64,000 nucleotides of DNA. Origin: Roseospirillum parvum. GTDB taxonomy: Bacteria > Pseudomonadota > Alphaproteobacteria > Rhodospirillales > Rhodospirillaceae. The notes under the pieces are model-generated. The model had not been told where the DNA came from, ran no database searches, and worked only from the letters and a program-made list of their open reading frames with translations. The stretch covers positions 165,451 to 229,450 of the forward strand of contig NZ_FNCV01000007.1 of assembly GCF_900100455.1 (NCBI RefSeq). The letters are read 5' to 3'. The position numbers and the translations under genes are program-made. Below, piece after piece: positions 53,627 to 62,146 of the stretch (position 1 is the first letter of the stretch; each line of letters begins with the position of its first letter).

Positions 53627-55384
53627 TCAGGCCCCGGCGGCGCGGGCCGCCTCGATGGCCAGCCGGCGCCCGGCCGCCTCCAGGCCGACCTTGCGCAACG
53701 CCTCGATCACCGTCGCCACCACCGCCGGCTCGGCCCGGCCGCCCTCCGGCCCCAGGGCGATCAGGGCCAGGGCCACGGTCTCGCCGCGCCGCCCGGCGGC
53801 GGCGGCCCGGGCCAGATCGCCCAGCACCAGGGCCGAGGGCACCTCGGCCGGCTGCCGCTCGGCCGACAGGGTCAGCAGGCGGTCGCCGGCGGTCGGCATC
53901 TGGCCCACCGAGGCGAGCAGGGCGAGCAGGGTGGCGGCGGCATGGTCGGCGGTTTCCGGGGCGTGCGCGGTGGCCGTCTGCCAGTTCTCCAGGGCGTCCG
54001 GGGTCCAGTGCGAGGGCTGCCCGGCGAGCCGCGTGTAGGGCAACAGGCGGGCCGCGGCGTCGCGCGCCGTGTCGCGGGCCCGGGTCCAACTGCTGGCGGT
54101 GGCGAACCACGTCACCCCCAGGTCGGGCCGACCGGCGGCGTACAGCCCCTGGGCGATGGGCACGGCGGCCCAGACCAGATCGATGCTCGCCGTCAGTTCG
54201 GCCAGTTCGGGTTCCAGGGCGGCGGCCAGGGCATCGCCGGCCGGACTGCCGGCGGCGGCGGTCAGGGCCTTTTCCCACAGCACGGCACGCGGCGCCGGCA
54301 GGGTTTCGGCCCCCGCCCGCTGGACCAGGATGGCCCGCCCCCGGGACGTCGCCGGCACCGCTTCCGGGGCCATCTGGCGTTCCTCGGGGCTCAGCTCGAC
54401 CATGCCGTAGAGGGTGCGCAGGCGGGCCGGGGCCAGCGCCCCGGCGGCCACCGCCCGTTCGGCCACGGCGAGCCGGCGCTCCGGCTCAAGACCCGGGTTC
54501 TCGGCAGCCAGGGCGAGCAACCAGCCGGGGGCCGCGAAGCCCAGGGCATCCTCGGGCAACGGCGCCTCAAGCAGGCGATAGAGCACCCCGTGCAACAGCG
54601 ACGGCGCGGGCAGGCTGTCGGGCAGCGGCACCGACAGGCCGGCCAGCCGCTCGGCCAGGGCGAAGAAGGCGGGATCGTCCTCGCCCTGCTCGCGCAGCAC
54701 GGCCAGGGCCAGATTGGCCGGCGCCTCGTTGCCTTCGGCCAGGGCGCAGACAGCGGCCAGCTTCTGCCAGAACGGCTCGGCCCGCCGCGCCGCCCCGGCC
54801 AGCCGGCAGGCCGCCTCGGTCTGCCCGGCGGCCAGACGCGCCTCGACCGCCGGACGGGCCAGCGGCCCCTCCTGGGTCCCGGGCACCACCTCGCTCAGAC
54901 GCACCGCCGCCTCGGCATCGCCCAGACGCCACAGCGCCGTGACCCGGGCCGCCATCAACAGCCCCTCGTGGCCCGGGCCGTTTTTAGGCGCCCGGGCGGT
55001 GGACAGCAGCAGGGACCGGGCCAGGTCCAGGCCGGCGGCCGAACTGCGCCCGGGCAGCAGGGCGACCAGCCGTTCGGCCACCGGGCGGGTGGTGCCGGCC
55101 CACAGATCGGCCCCCAGACCGCCGGACCCGGGATCGAGCACCCCCCGGGCATCGGCCCCGACGCCGGACAGGGACTCTTCCTCGATGCCCTGCGGCGCCC
55201 CCTTGGTCGGCGCCGGACTGGCGGCCGGCTCATCGGCCGGCGACATGGGCAGGCGCAACAGCGGTACCGGGCCCTGGTCGCCGCCGCTTTGGGCCAGGGC
55301 CGGCGTCGCGGCGATCAGGCCAAGGCTGGCCGACAGGCCAAGAGCCAGGACGAAAGAGAGCTTAGCGGTCGGTGAACCGCGCAT
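53627..55384 (-). CDS. Exported helical-repeat protein, unknown
   Basis: 585 residues with a signal peptide (about 1-32, ending A-L-A-Q). The mature part is Ala/Leu-rich, organised as consecutive helices with A-x-x-L/A-L-A patterns, and suggests TPR-like repeats. No catalytic signature. Proteins of this size sit between xerD and aroK in other Rhodospirillaceae, so it is a conserved lineage gene. It overlaps the small TM-protein gene upstream by 23 bp. Confidence 0.65.
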   Translation of the reverse strand: MRGSPTAKLSFVLALGLSASLGLIAATPALAQSGGDQGPVPLLRLPMSPADEPAASPAPTKGAPQGIEEESLSGVGADARGVLDPGSGGLGADLWAGTTRPVAERLVALLPGRSSAAGLDLARSLLLSTARAPKNGPGHEGLLMAARVTALWRLGDAEAAVRLSEVVPGTQEGPLARPAVEARLAAGQTEAACRLAGAARRAEPFWQKLAAVCALAEGNEAPANLALAVLREQGEDDPAFFALAERLAGLSVPLPDSLPAPSLLHGVLYRLLEAPLPEDALGFAAPGWLLALAAENPGLEPERRLAVAERAVAAGALAPARLRTLYGMVELSPEERQMAPEAVPATSRGRAILVQRAGAETLPAPRAVLWEKALTAAAGSPAGDALAAALEPELAELTASIDLVWAAVPIAQGLYAAGRPDLGVTWFATASSWTRARDTARDAAARLLPYTRLAGQPSHWTPDALENWQTATAHAPETADHAAATLLALLASVGQMPTAGDRLLTLSAERQPAEVPSALVLGDLARAAAAGRRGETVALALIALGPEGGRAEPAVVATVIEALRKVGLEAAGRRLAIEAARAAGA

Positions 55385-55505
55385 GCGGGATGACCTCCTC
55401 GGTCGGGGTGGCCGGGGCCGGCATCTCCCAGGTGGCCAGGAAGACGCCGCCCGCCACCAGGGCGACCAGGACCATGAGGGCCAGGATCTTGGTCAGGGTT
55501 CGCAA
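55362..55505 (-). CDS. Small TM protein, TTG start
   Basis: 47 residues: one N-terminal membrane helix ([17 protein letters not shown]) followed by a short periplasmic tail with P-A-P-A-T-P and F-T-D-R. The start is TTG at 55505, with AGGGAG 9 bp upstream; a larger ORF begins 225 bp further up without support. It overlaps the next gene by 23 bp, so the two are co-translated. It may partner the exported helical protein in the envelope. Confidence 0.55.
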   Translation of the reverse strand: MRTLTKILALMVLVALVAGGVFLATWEMPAPATPTEEVIPHARFTDR

Positions 55506-55758
55506 CGGCCGGGACTCCCTGGAAAGCGTTTGCGAAAAAAGCCGGAACTCGCGGGCCCGACAGACACTTCGACCGCCGGGGTCGAAGACCGTACTGACCG
55601 GCCCGCGAAGTATGCTATGGTCGAAAGGTGACGGTTTTTTGGCCGCCAACCCGACCGGCTCGACACCGGCCGGGGGCAGTCTAGCCAGCCCGCCCGGCTG
55701 GCGCAACGCGCGCCGGCCCGCCCGGCCCACTCAGGAGCCCCGGTTTCCCGCCCGCCCC

Positions 55759-56364
55759 ATGTCGCTTTCCGCCGCCCCCTCCCCTCCCGCCACTCCCTCC
55801 GCCGAGCCGCGCCCCCTGCCGGCGACGGTGGTCCTGATCGGCCTGATGGGCGCCGGCAAAAGCTGCATCGGCCGCCATCTGGCGCGCCGGCTCGACGTCC
55901 CCTTCGTCGATGCCGACCGCGAGATCGAGGAAGCCGCCGGCTGCTCGGTGGCCGACATCTTCACCTTCTACGGCGAGGCCGGCTTCCGCGACGGCGAGCG
56001 CCGGGTGATGGCCCGCCTGCTGGCCCAGCCACCGTGCATCCTGGCCGCCGGCGGCGGCGCCTACATGGACCCCGAAACCCGCGCCCTGATCGCCGGCGGC
56101 GCCGTCTCGCTGTGGCTGAAGGCCGACCTCGACCTGCTCGTCTCGCGCACCGAGGGGCGCACCCACCGGCCGCTGCTCAACCAGGGCAATCCCCGCGAAA
56201 CCTTGCGCCGGCTGATGGAGATGCGCTATCCGGTCTACGCCGAGTGCGACCTGGCGGTGACCACCAGCGACGAACCCCCGGGCCGCACCACCGCCCGCGT
56301 CCTCGCCGCCCTGGAAGACCACTTCGGCCACCCGCTGCTCACCCCGAGCCCCGCCGAAAGCTGA
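55759..56364 (+). CDS. aroK: Shikimate kinase
   Basis: 201 residues. It phosphorylates shikimate in aromatic amino acid synthesis. Walker A is [12 protein letters not shown], the shikimate-binding D-x-D is D-A-D-R-E-I-E, the second motif is A-A-G-G-G-A, and [10 protein letters not shown] is the LID. A 20-residue N-terminal extension precedes the core. It is divergent from the small TM gene, and aroB starts 11 bp after. Confidence 0.95.
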   Translation: MSLSAAPSPPATPSAEPRPLPATVVLIGLMGAGKSCIGRHLARRLDVPFVDADREIEEAAGCSVADIFTFYGEAGFRDGERRVMARLLAQPPCILAAGGGAYMDPETRALIAGGAVSLWLKADLDLLVSRTEGRTHRPLLNQGNPRETLRRLMEMRYPVYAECDLAVTTSDEPPGRTTARVLAALEDHFGHPLLTPSPAES

Positions 56365-56375
56365 CCGCCCCGCCC

Positions 56376-57500
56376 ATGGACGCCCCCTCCACCCCGCCGG
56401 GGATCGACCGGCTCGACCTCGACCTCGGCCCGCGCAGCTACCCGATCCTGGTCGGCGACGGCCTGATCGAGCGCGCCGGCGCGCTGCTGCGCGACCGCCT
56501 GCCGGCCCGGCGCGCCTTCGTCATCACCGACGAGAACGTCGCCCCGATCCACCTCAACCCGCTGCTCAAGAGCCTGCAAGCCGGCGGCATCGAGGCCCCG
56601 CATCTGATCCTCAAGGCCGGCGAAAGCACCAAGTGTCTGGCCGTGCTGGAAGAGGTGCTGGAAACCCTGATCGCCGTGCGCACCGAGCGTTCGACCACCC
56701 TGATCGCCCTCGGCGGCGGGGTGATCGGCGACCTGACCGGCTTCGCCGCCGCCGTGCTGCTGCGCGGCGTGCCCTTCGTGCAGATCCCGACCACCCTGCT
56801 GGCCCAGGTGGACAGCAGCGTCGGCGGCAAGACCGGCATCAACAGCCGCACCGGCAAGAACCTGATCGGCGCCTTCCACCAGCCCCGGGCCGTGCTGGCC
56901 GATACCCACACCCTCGACACCCTGCCCCGGCGCGACCTGCTGGCCGGCTACGCCGAGGTGGTGAAAACCGCCCTGATCGGCGATGCCCCCTTCTTCGCCT
57001 GGCTGGAAGCCAACGGTCAGGCCCTGCTCGATGGCGACGGCGCGGCCCGGCGCCACGCCGTGCTGACCAGTTGCGCCACCAAGGCCCGCGTCGTCGCCGC
57101 CGACGAACGCGAGGCCGGCCAACGCGCCCTGCTCAACCTGGGCCACACCTTCGGCCACGCCCTGGAGGCCGAGGCCGGCTTCGACAGCGGCCTGCGCCAC
57201 GGCGAGGCGGTCGCCATCGGGCTGGTCATGGCCTACGACACCTCGGTCCGGCGCGGCCTGTGCCCGCCCCAGGCCGCCGAGCGGGTGCGCGCCCACCTCA
57301 AAAGCGTCGGCCTGCCGACCCGCCCCGGCGACATCCCCGGCATCGACTGGCCCGGCGCGGACGACCTGGCCCGCCACGTCGCCTTCGACAAGAAGGTGAA
57401 GGACGGCCGACCCACCTTCGTGCTGGCCCGCGACATCGGCGACACCTTCCTCTCCCAGGACCTCACCCCGGCCGACATCGAAACCGCCTTCGCCGGCTGA
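56376..57500 (+). CDS. aroB: 3-dehydroquinate synthase
   Basis: 374 residues. It makes the first ring of the shikimate pathway from DAHP, using NAD and a divalent metal. Motifs: L-G-G-G-V-I-G-D-L-T-G-F-A-A, P-T-T-L-L-A-Q-V-D-S-S-V-G-G-K-T-G-I-N, K-N-L-I-G-A-F-H-Q-P, L-N-L-G-H-T-F-G-H (metal His) and R-H-G-E-A-V (metal His). It is 11 bp after aroK. Its stop is followed by a cluster of palindromes. Confidence 0.97.
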   Translation: MDAPSTPPGIDRLDLDLGPRSYPILVGDGLIERAGALLRDRLPARRAFVITDENVAPIHLNPLLKSLQAGGIEAPHLILKAGESTKCLAVLEEVLETLIAVRTERSTTLIALGGGVIGDLTGFAAAVLLRGVPFVQIPTTLLAQVDSSVGGKTGINSRTGKNLIGAFHQPRAVLADTHTLDTLPRRDLLAGYAEVVKTALIGDAPFFAWLEANGQALLDGDGAARRHAVLTSCATKARVVAADEREAGQRALLNLGHTFGHALEAEAGFDSGLRHGEAVAIGLVMAYDTSVRRGLCPPQAAERVRAHLKSVGLPTRPGDIPGIDWPGADDLARHVAFDKKVKDGRPTFVLARDIGDTFLSQDLTPADIETAFAG

Positions 57501-57967
57501 GGGGACCACAATCACCAGATCGGGGGCTTCGCCCCCGAGCCCCCACGCCATCAGGTTGGGGGCGTTGCCCCCAAACCCCCACCGGGGGATCGAAGGCGAT
57601 CCCCCGGACCCCCTCCGGTCGTTGGAGCGGAACGAACGCTCGGCATCGAACGTGAGAGGGGTTGGTTGCAGGCCAGCTTCGCTGGCCTGCGAAACCAAAC
57701 ACCCCTGGAAAGCACAAGCCCCGTACATCGCGGATGTCGGTCGCGTCTTTTCCGCAGGCCGGCCTGCACCAAGGAAATGGCGGGGGTCCGGGGGACCGCC
57801 TTCGGTCCCCCGGCGGGGGGTTGGGGGCAGCGCCCCCGTGACACCGCTTTGGGGGCAGCGCCCCCATGGCAGCGCAAGGCGGCTTTTTTCCTGCCCCGGA
57901 TCGGGCCATATTGGCGCCTGTCCTTATCCCCTTCCCTTTCGTCCCCTTCCCATTCGGATTCAGGCGC
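57501..57967. repeat. Cluster of GC-rich palindromes after aroB
   Basis: 467 bp with no gene. At least six hairpins lie in tandem: GGGGGC-ttc-GCCCCC (57521), TTGGGGGCGTTGCCCCCAA (57556), CCGGGGGATC..GATCCCCCGG (about 57581-57607), GCAGGCCAGC-ttc-GCTGGCCTGC (57668), CCGGGGGACCG..CGGTCCCCCGG (about 57787-57812) and GGGGGCAGCGCCCCC twice (57823, 57851). Outer stems are like those of elements A to E but the genes on both sides run in the same direction. Confidence 0.75.
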
Positions 57968-59266
57968 ATGATCACGACCGCCGTGGCGATTCTTTTTCTG
58001 TTGGTGTTGTCGGCTTTCTTCTCCGGCTCGGAGACGGCGCTGACCGCCACCTCGCGTCCGCTGATGCACGAGCTGGAGCGGCGCGGCAACGTGCGGGCGG
58101 GCACGGTCAACCGGCTGATCGACAATCGTCAGCGGCTGATCGGGACCATTCTTCTGGGCAACAACCTGGTCAACATCCTGGCCTCGGCGCTGGCCACCAA
58201 TCTGATGATCCAGTTGTTCGGCGATTCCGGGGTGGCCTACGCCACCCTGGGCATGACCCTGCTGGTGCTGATCTTCGCCGAGGTGCTGCCCAAGACCTAT
58301 GCCCTGACCCACACCCAGAGCATGGCGCTGGCGGTGGCTCCGGTGATGCGCGCGGTGGTGGCGGTGCTGGGGCCGTTCTCGATCGTCATCGAGGCCCTGG
58401 TCCAGTTGACCATGAAGGTGTTCGGCACCGATACGCGGCGCGATCACACCGCCGCCACCACCCTGGCCGAGCTGCGCGGCGCCATCGAGATGCACACCCG
58501 GGCCAGCGAGGAGGAGGAGTCGGAGAAGGACGCCCGTCAGGAGCGGGCCATGCTGCGCAGCGTGCTCGACCTGGGCGACGTGGAGGTGAGCGCCATCATG
58601 GTCCACCGGCACAGCGTCTCGTCGATCGACGCCGACCTGCCCAACGAGGAGATCGTCAATCAGGTGCTGGCCAGCCCCTACACGCGCATTCCCCTGTGGC
58701 GCGAGCGGGCCGACAACATTGTCGGCGTGCTCCATGCCAAGGCGCTGCTCAGAGCGGTGAAGGCGCATCAGGACGATCTTTCCAGGCTCGACCTGATGGC
58801 GGTGGCGGCCGACCCCTGGTTCATCCCCGACACCACCCGCCTGCTCGACCAGTTGCAGGCCTTCCGGGCGCGGCGCGAGCACTTTGCCCTGGTCGTCGAC
58901 GAGTACGGCACCCTGCAGGGCGTGGTCACCCTGGAGGACATCCTGGAGGAGATCGTCGGCGACATCTCCGACGAGCACGACATCGCCGTGCCCGGGGTGG
59001 TGGCCCAGGCCGACGGCAGCTATCAGATCGCCGGCGAGGTGACCCTGCGCGACCTCAACCGCCAGTTCGACTGGGGGCTGCCCGACGAGGACGCCGCCAC
59101 CGTCGCCGGGCTGGTCCTCAACGAGGCCAGGACCATCCCCCAGCCGGGTCAGGTGTTCCTGTTCCACGGCTTCCGCTTCGAGGTCCTGAAGCGCCAGCGC
59201 AACCGCATCACCTCGCTGAAGGTGACCCCGCCGGCCGCCGACGGCACCCCCTCCACCCGCAACTGA
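57968..59266 (+). CDS. HlyC/CorC (CNNM-type) transporter
   Basis: 432 residues. An N-terminal DUF21/CNNM membrane domain (about 1-180, F-F-S-G-S-E-T-A-L-T near the start) is followed by two CBS domains (about 200-325) and a C-terminal CorC_HlyC domain (about 340-425, G-E-V-T-L-R-D-L-N). This architecture belongs to Mg2+ (and Co2+) efflux or homeostasis proteins of the inner membrane. The substrate is not proven. ATG at 57968. Confidence 0.88.
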   Translation: MITTAVAILFLLVLSAFFSGSETALTATSRPLMHELERRGNVRAGTVNRLIDNRQRLIGTILLGNNLVNILASALATNLMIQLFGDSGVAYATLGMTLLVLIFAEVLPKTYALTHTQSMALAVAPVMRAVVAVLGPFSIVIEALVQLTMKVFGTDTRRDHTAATTLAELRGAIEMHTRASEEEESEKDARQERAMLRSVLDLGDVEVSAIMVHRHSVSSIDADLPNEEIVNQVLASPYTRIPLWRERADNIVGVLHAKALLRAVKAHQDDLSRLDLMAVAADPWFIPDTTRLLDQLQAFRARREHFALVVDEYGTLQGVVTLEDILEEIVGDISDEHDIAVPGVVAQADGSYQIAGEVTLRDLNRQFDWGLPDEDAATVAGLVLNEARTIPQPGQVFLFHGFRFEVLKRQRNRITSLKVTPPAADGTPSTRN

Positions 59267-59456
59267 CCCCCTTCACCCGCACCCGACCCACCCCTCCCGC
59301 GCCCCAGACCTACCCGTTCGGCCCACCCCGACCTACCCGGCCAAGCGACTTGACCCGGGGGGCGGGCATGGGCCACTCTCGGCGCGCCGCCGCGGGGGCC
59401 TGTTCAACGTTTACGACAAGCGGCGCCGAAGAGCTTTCCCTGGGAGGAAGAAGACC

Positions 59457-59894
59457 GTGAAGCGCAAGCTGGTGCCCGACATCATCCAAGGCCAGACCGT
59501 CCACACGGTGGCCCCCGACCTGCCGGCGGTCGAGGCCGCCCGCAAGATGAGCGAACATCGCATCGCCGCCCTGGCGGTGATGGAGAACGCGCGGCTGGTC
59601 GGCATCCTGACCGAGCGCGACATCACCGCCCGGCTGGTCGCCCTGGGCAAGGACCCGGCGACCACCCCGGTCGGCCAGGTGATGACCGAAAGCCCCGACA
59701 CCCTGCCCCCCGACGCCCTGGCCACCGAGGCGCTGAACATCATGCGCCAGCGCGGCTATCGCCACATTCCGGTGATGGACGGCGAGACGGTGGTGGCCAT
59801 GCTGTCGATCCGCGACCTGAACATCGTCATCCAGGAGGCCCTGGAGCGCGAGCTGGCCGAGCGCGACGCCTACATCTTCGGCGACGCCCAGTAG
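59457..59894 (+). CDS. CBS-pair protein
   Basis: 145 residues starting at GTG with GGGAGG upstream. Two CBS motifs (about 8-62 and 75-128) each end with a L-T-E-R-D-I or I-R-D-L-N pattern; such pairs bind AMP, ATP or SAM and report energy state. A stand-alone pair without catalytic domain acts by partner binding. It is 14 bp before the DUF2889 gene, suggesting co-expression. Confidence 0.9.
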   Translation: MKRKLVPDIIQGQTVHTVAPDLPAVEAARKMSEHRIAALAVMENARLVGILTERDITARLVALGKDPATTPVGQVMTESPDTLPPDALATEALNIMRQRGYRHIPVMDGETVVAMLSIRDLNIVIQEALERELAERDAYIFGDAQ

Positions 59895-59908
59895 ATCGGC
59901 GGGCGGCC

Positions 59909-60472
59909 ATGCCCCTGCCCACCGCCGCGCCCCGGCGCGCCATCCACACCCGGGCCATCACCTGCCAGGCCTTCCAGCGCCAGGACGGCCTGTGGGACGT
60001 GGAAGGCCGGCTGACCGACACCAAGACCTACGGCTTTCCCAACAAGGACCGGGGCGAGATCGCCGCCGGCGAGCCGGTGCACGACATGTCGGTGCGTCTG
60101 ACCGTGGACACCGACTTCCACATCCGCGAGGTGGTGGCGGTGACCGACGCCGCGCCGTTCACCATCTGCCCGGCGATCACCGGCGCCTTCCAGAAGCTGG
60201 TCGGGCTGTCGGTCGGCCCGGGGTTCAATCGCGAGGTGCGGCGCCGGCTGGGCGGGGTGGCCGGGTGCACCCATCTGGTCGACCTGCTGGGCCCGATGGC
60301 GACCACGGCGCATCAGGCCATCTGGCCGTTCCGTCAGGCCCGGCCGGAGGACCCGCCCGGCGAGTCCACCCCCGGACGGCGACCGCGCCACCTCGACACC
60401 TGCCACGCCCTGGCCAGCGATGGCCCGGTGGTCAAACGCGACTGGCCCGAGTTCTATACCGGCGGCGATTGA
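59909..60472 (+). CDS. DUF2889 protein
   Basis: 187 residues. Conserved features of DUF2889 are visible: a start with R-x-I-H-T-R, a G-L-W-D-V-E-G-R-L-x-D segment, and a C-terminal C-T-H-L-x-D-L region. The family is found with lipid or CoA-related genes in some genomes, but the activity is unknown. It follows the CBS gene by 14 bp. Confidence 0.8.
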   Translation: MPLPTAAPRRAIHTRAITCQAFQRQDGLWDVEGRLTDTKTYGFPNKDRGEIAAGEPVHDMSVRLTVDTDFHIREVVAVTDAAPFTICPAITGAFQKLVGLSVGPGFNREVRRRLGGVAGCTHLVDLLGPMATTAHQAIWPFRQARPEDPPGESTPGRRPRHLDTCHALASDGPVVKRDWPEFYTGGD

Positions 60473-60520
60473 GCACCTCCGGGCCAAACCGCCGGCCCCC
60501 CTGGCGCCCCATTCAGGGCC

Positions 60521-60549
60521 TTGCGCGAGGGTATCGGGTGGGCTAGGTT
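60521..60549 (+). promoter_or_regulatory. Candidate promoter of tRNA-Ser
   Basis: TTGCGC (60521-60526), 17-bp spacer, TAGGTT (60544-60549), 42 bp before the tRNA. Confidence 0.45.
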
Positions 60550-60590
60550 CCCTGCCCGCGTCGGCCGCTGCATATCAGCCCGACGCGCGT

Positions 60591-60681
60591 GGAGAGGTGG
60601 CCGAGTGGTCGAAGGCGCACGCCTGGAACGCGTGTATACTCTAACCGGGTATCGTGGGTTCGAATCCCACCCTCTCCGCCA
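60591..60681 (+). tRNA. tRNA-Ser (GGA)
   Basis: 91 nt with CCA. The acceptor GGAGAGG (60591-60597) pairs with CCTCTCC (60671-60677), discriminator G. The anticodon loop CTGGAAC carries GGA (60625-60627), and the long variable arm typical of serine follows. It decodes UCC/UCU. Its 3' end is echoed at 60791 and 61906, so it is probably an integration site. Confidence 0.97.
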
Positions 60682-61229
60682 GCTTTCTTGATATCTCACG
60701 CAAGCCCACTTGGCGGGCCGCTCCGATGGGGCGGGCTTCGCCCGGCGCCCGGTCGGGCGCTTGCTTCGGGTTTGGACTTCGTCCCGCTCCCTCCGCCAGC
60801 ACCTTGTCCGTGGGTGTCCATGACCGTCCGCGAGAGGGGCCAAAATCCGTGAAAAATCCGATCTGATTGTCCGTGGCCCTCCGGCCCAATCCGCGTCTTC
60901 GTGGTGGGTAGGCACGGATAGAGATCACCGCCCAGGTCCGGGCCGACCAGATTAATCCGCTCGCGTTTCCGGTCATCGCCAATCCCGGCGACACCACGTC
61001 ACAAACCCATCCCGAGACCCGCTGGACCTTGGTCGGCTCCCTTGACAAAGGCCGCCCCGGGCGGCACTGAAATCTGTCGGAAACGAAACGCCACAGCCTG
61101 GGACTTCATCACGGGCCTCATCCAGCCGCCCGTCGTGACGATGAACCGTTGGCCTTGTCGGCGTGCGCGGGAGCCCGATGGGGGAGTGTCCGGTTCCATC
61201 GCAAGGGCATACGAAGCAGGGAACGAGCG
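60682..61229. other. Region between tRNA-Ser and the HD-protein gene
   Basis: 548 bp. It includes one partial copy of the tRNA end (60791-60800). No terminator with a T-run follows the tRNA here, although one would be expected. No ORF looks authentic; the ORF on the minus strand through the tRNA is an artefact. Confidence 0.5.
60791..60800 (+). repeat. Partial copy of tRNA-Ser 3' end
   Basis: CTCCGCCAGC equals the last eight bases of tRNA-Ser plus the next two (60674-60683). It is followed by ACCTTG, near CTTG as in the other copies. It is a possible old junction of an inserted element. Confidence 0.4.
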
Positions 61230-61814
61230 ATGTCGACCGCGTGGTCTCGGGAGGCTTACATCAAGAGCTACCGCTTTGCCGCCGCGGCCCATTGGAATGA
61301 AAACCTGCGGCAATGCGTTCCTGGCACTGATTTGCCCTACCTGATGCATCTCAGCTTCGTGGCGATGGAGGTGCTCGCGGCCCTCTCGGTCGAAAGCGGT
61401 CACGACGGGGACATGGCCATCCAGTGCGCGCTGCTTCACGACACGATCGAGGACACGGCGATCAGCCATGGTGATCTGGTCGCCGAGTTTGGGCAAGTGA
61501 TCGCGGATGGCGTTTTGGCCCTCACCAAGGACCCGGCCATCGGTCGGGACTTGCCCAAGGCGGAGCGAAAAATCCTCCAGATGGAGGACAGCCTGGAGCG
61601 GATCAGGCGTCAGCCGAAAGCGGTCTGGATGGTGAAGATGGCCGATCGGATCACCAACCTCCAACCGCCTCCAGCTCACTGGTCTGGCGAGAAGATTGTC
61701 GCCTATCGAGACGAGGCGAAGGGCATTTTGTCCGCGTTGCGGGACGGCAGCCCTTATCTCGAAAAGCGGCTGGCGGCGAAGATCGATGCCTACCCAAATG
61801 GCGTGACGGCGTAG
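61230..61814 (+). CDS. HD-domain protein resembling small alarmone hydrolases
   Basis: 194 residues. Conserved metal ligands for the HD fold are present: H in Y-L-M-H-L-S-F-V, then H-D in L-L-H-D-T-I-E-D-T and the later D in M-A-D-R-I-T-N-L. The order matches small alarmone hydrolases (MESH1/SAH), which degrade ppGpp or toxic (p)ppApp. No synthetase half is attached, and no toxic synthetase is seen beside it. The base composition is lower in GC than the core genome, and it lies between two copies of the tRNA-Ser end. SD CAGGGAA is near ATG 61230. Confidence 0.7.
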   Translation: MSTAWSREAYIKSYRFAAAAHWNENLRQCVPGTDLPYLMHLSFVAMEVLAALSVESGHDGDMAIQCALLHDTIEDTAISHGDLVAEFGQVIADGVLALTKDPAIGRDLPKAERKILQMEDSLERIRRQPKAVWMVKMADRITNLQPPPAHWSGEKIVAYRDEAKGILSALRDGSPYLEKRLAAKIDAYPNGVTA

Positions 61815-61905
61815 TCGCGCCGGAAACAGGTCATGTCTCGCGGGCTCCTCCCGTTCGCCCCCGTCGACTGGCTCCCTCGGCCTCCAGAGACCGTCCGATC
61901 CCAGG

Positions 61906-61921
61906 CCCACCCCCTCCGCCA
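61906..61921 (+). repeat. Copy of tRNA-Ser 3' end (att-like)
   Basis: CCCACCCCCTCCGCCA matches CCCACCCTCTCCGCCA (60666-60681), 15 of 16 bases including CCA. It is the expected distal junction of an element inserted at the tRNA end. Confidence 0.65.
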
Positions 61922-61947
61922 TTATCTTGTAGCGAACCCGAGATGAG

Positions 61948-61969
61948 GCTCCCGTTGGGGGCTTTTTTT
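61948..61969 (+). terminator. Rho-independent terminator, likely displaced from tRNA-Ser
   Basis: GCTCCC-gtt-GGGGGC followed by seven T. It stands 26 bp after the distal tRNA-end copy, as a terminator would after an intact tRNA. No such terminator follows the intact tRNA. Confidence 0.8.
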
Positions 61970-62146
61970 CAAAGGCATCTAAGTGCCCATTGGCCTTCAT
62001 TCTGTGCTATTCTTGCACAAGAGGGAAAGGAAAGCCTGCGACGATCCACCACAGCTAAAACGGCTTCTCCGCATGATGCCCCGAGCAAACAAGCGCCCCC
62101 CTCACCCACGGCGGCGACACCACTCCAGGGGACAGCATCTTTGAGT

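Larger units (their letters stand above)
61815..62146. other. Region with tRNA-end copy and terminator
   Basis: 332 bp. The tRNA-Ser-like end at 61906-61921 is followed after 26 bp by a terminator at 61948-61969. The rest has no recognisable signal; the open frame from 61943 to 62146 is unlikely to be translated, as it starts inside the terminator. Confidence 0.6.

Noticed and set aside
60641..61048. Minus-strand ORF across tRNA-Ser ending in G-F-E-P-T
   Set aside because: This is the known artefact of translating tRNA-Ser antisense; the tRNA is certain.
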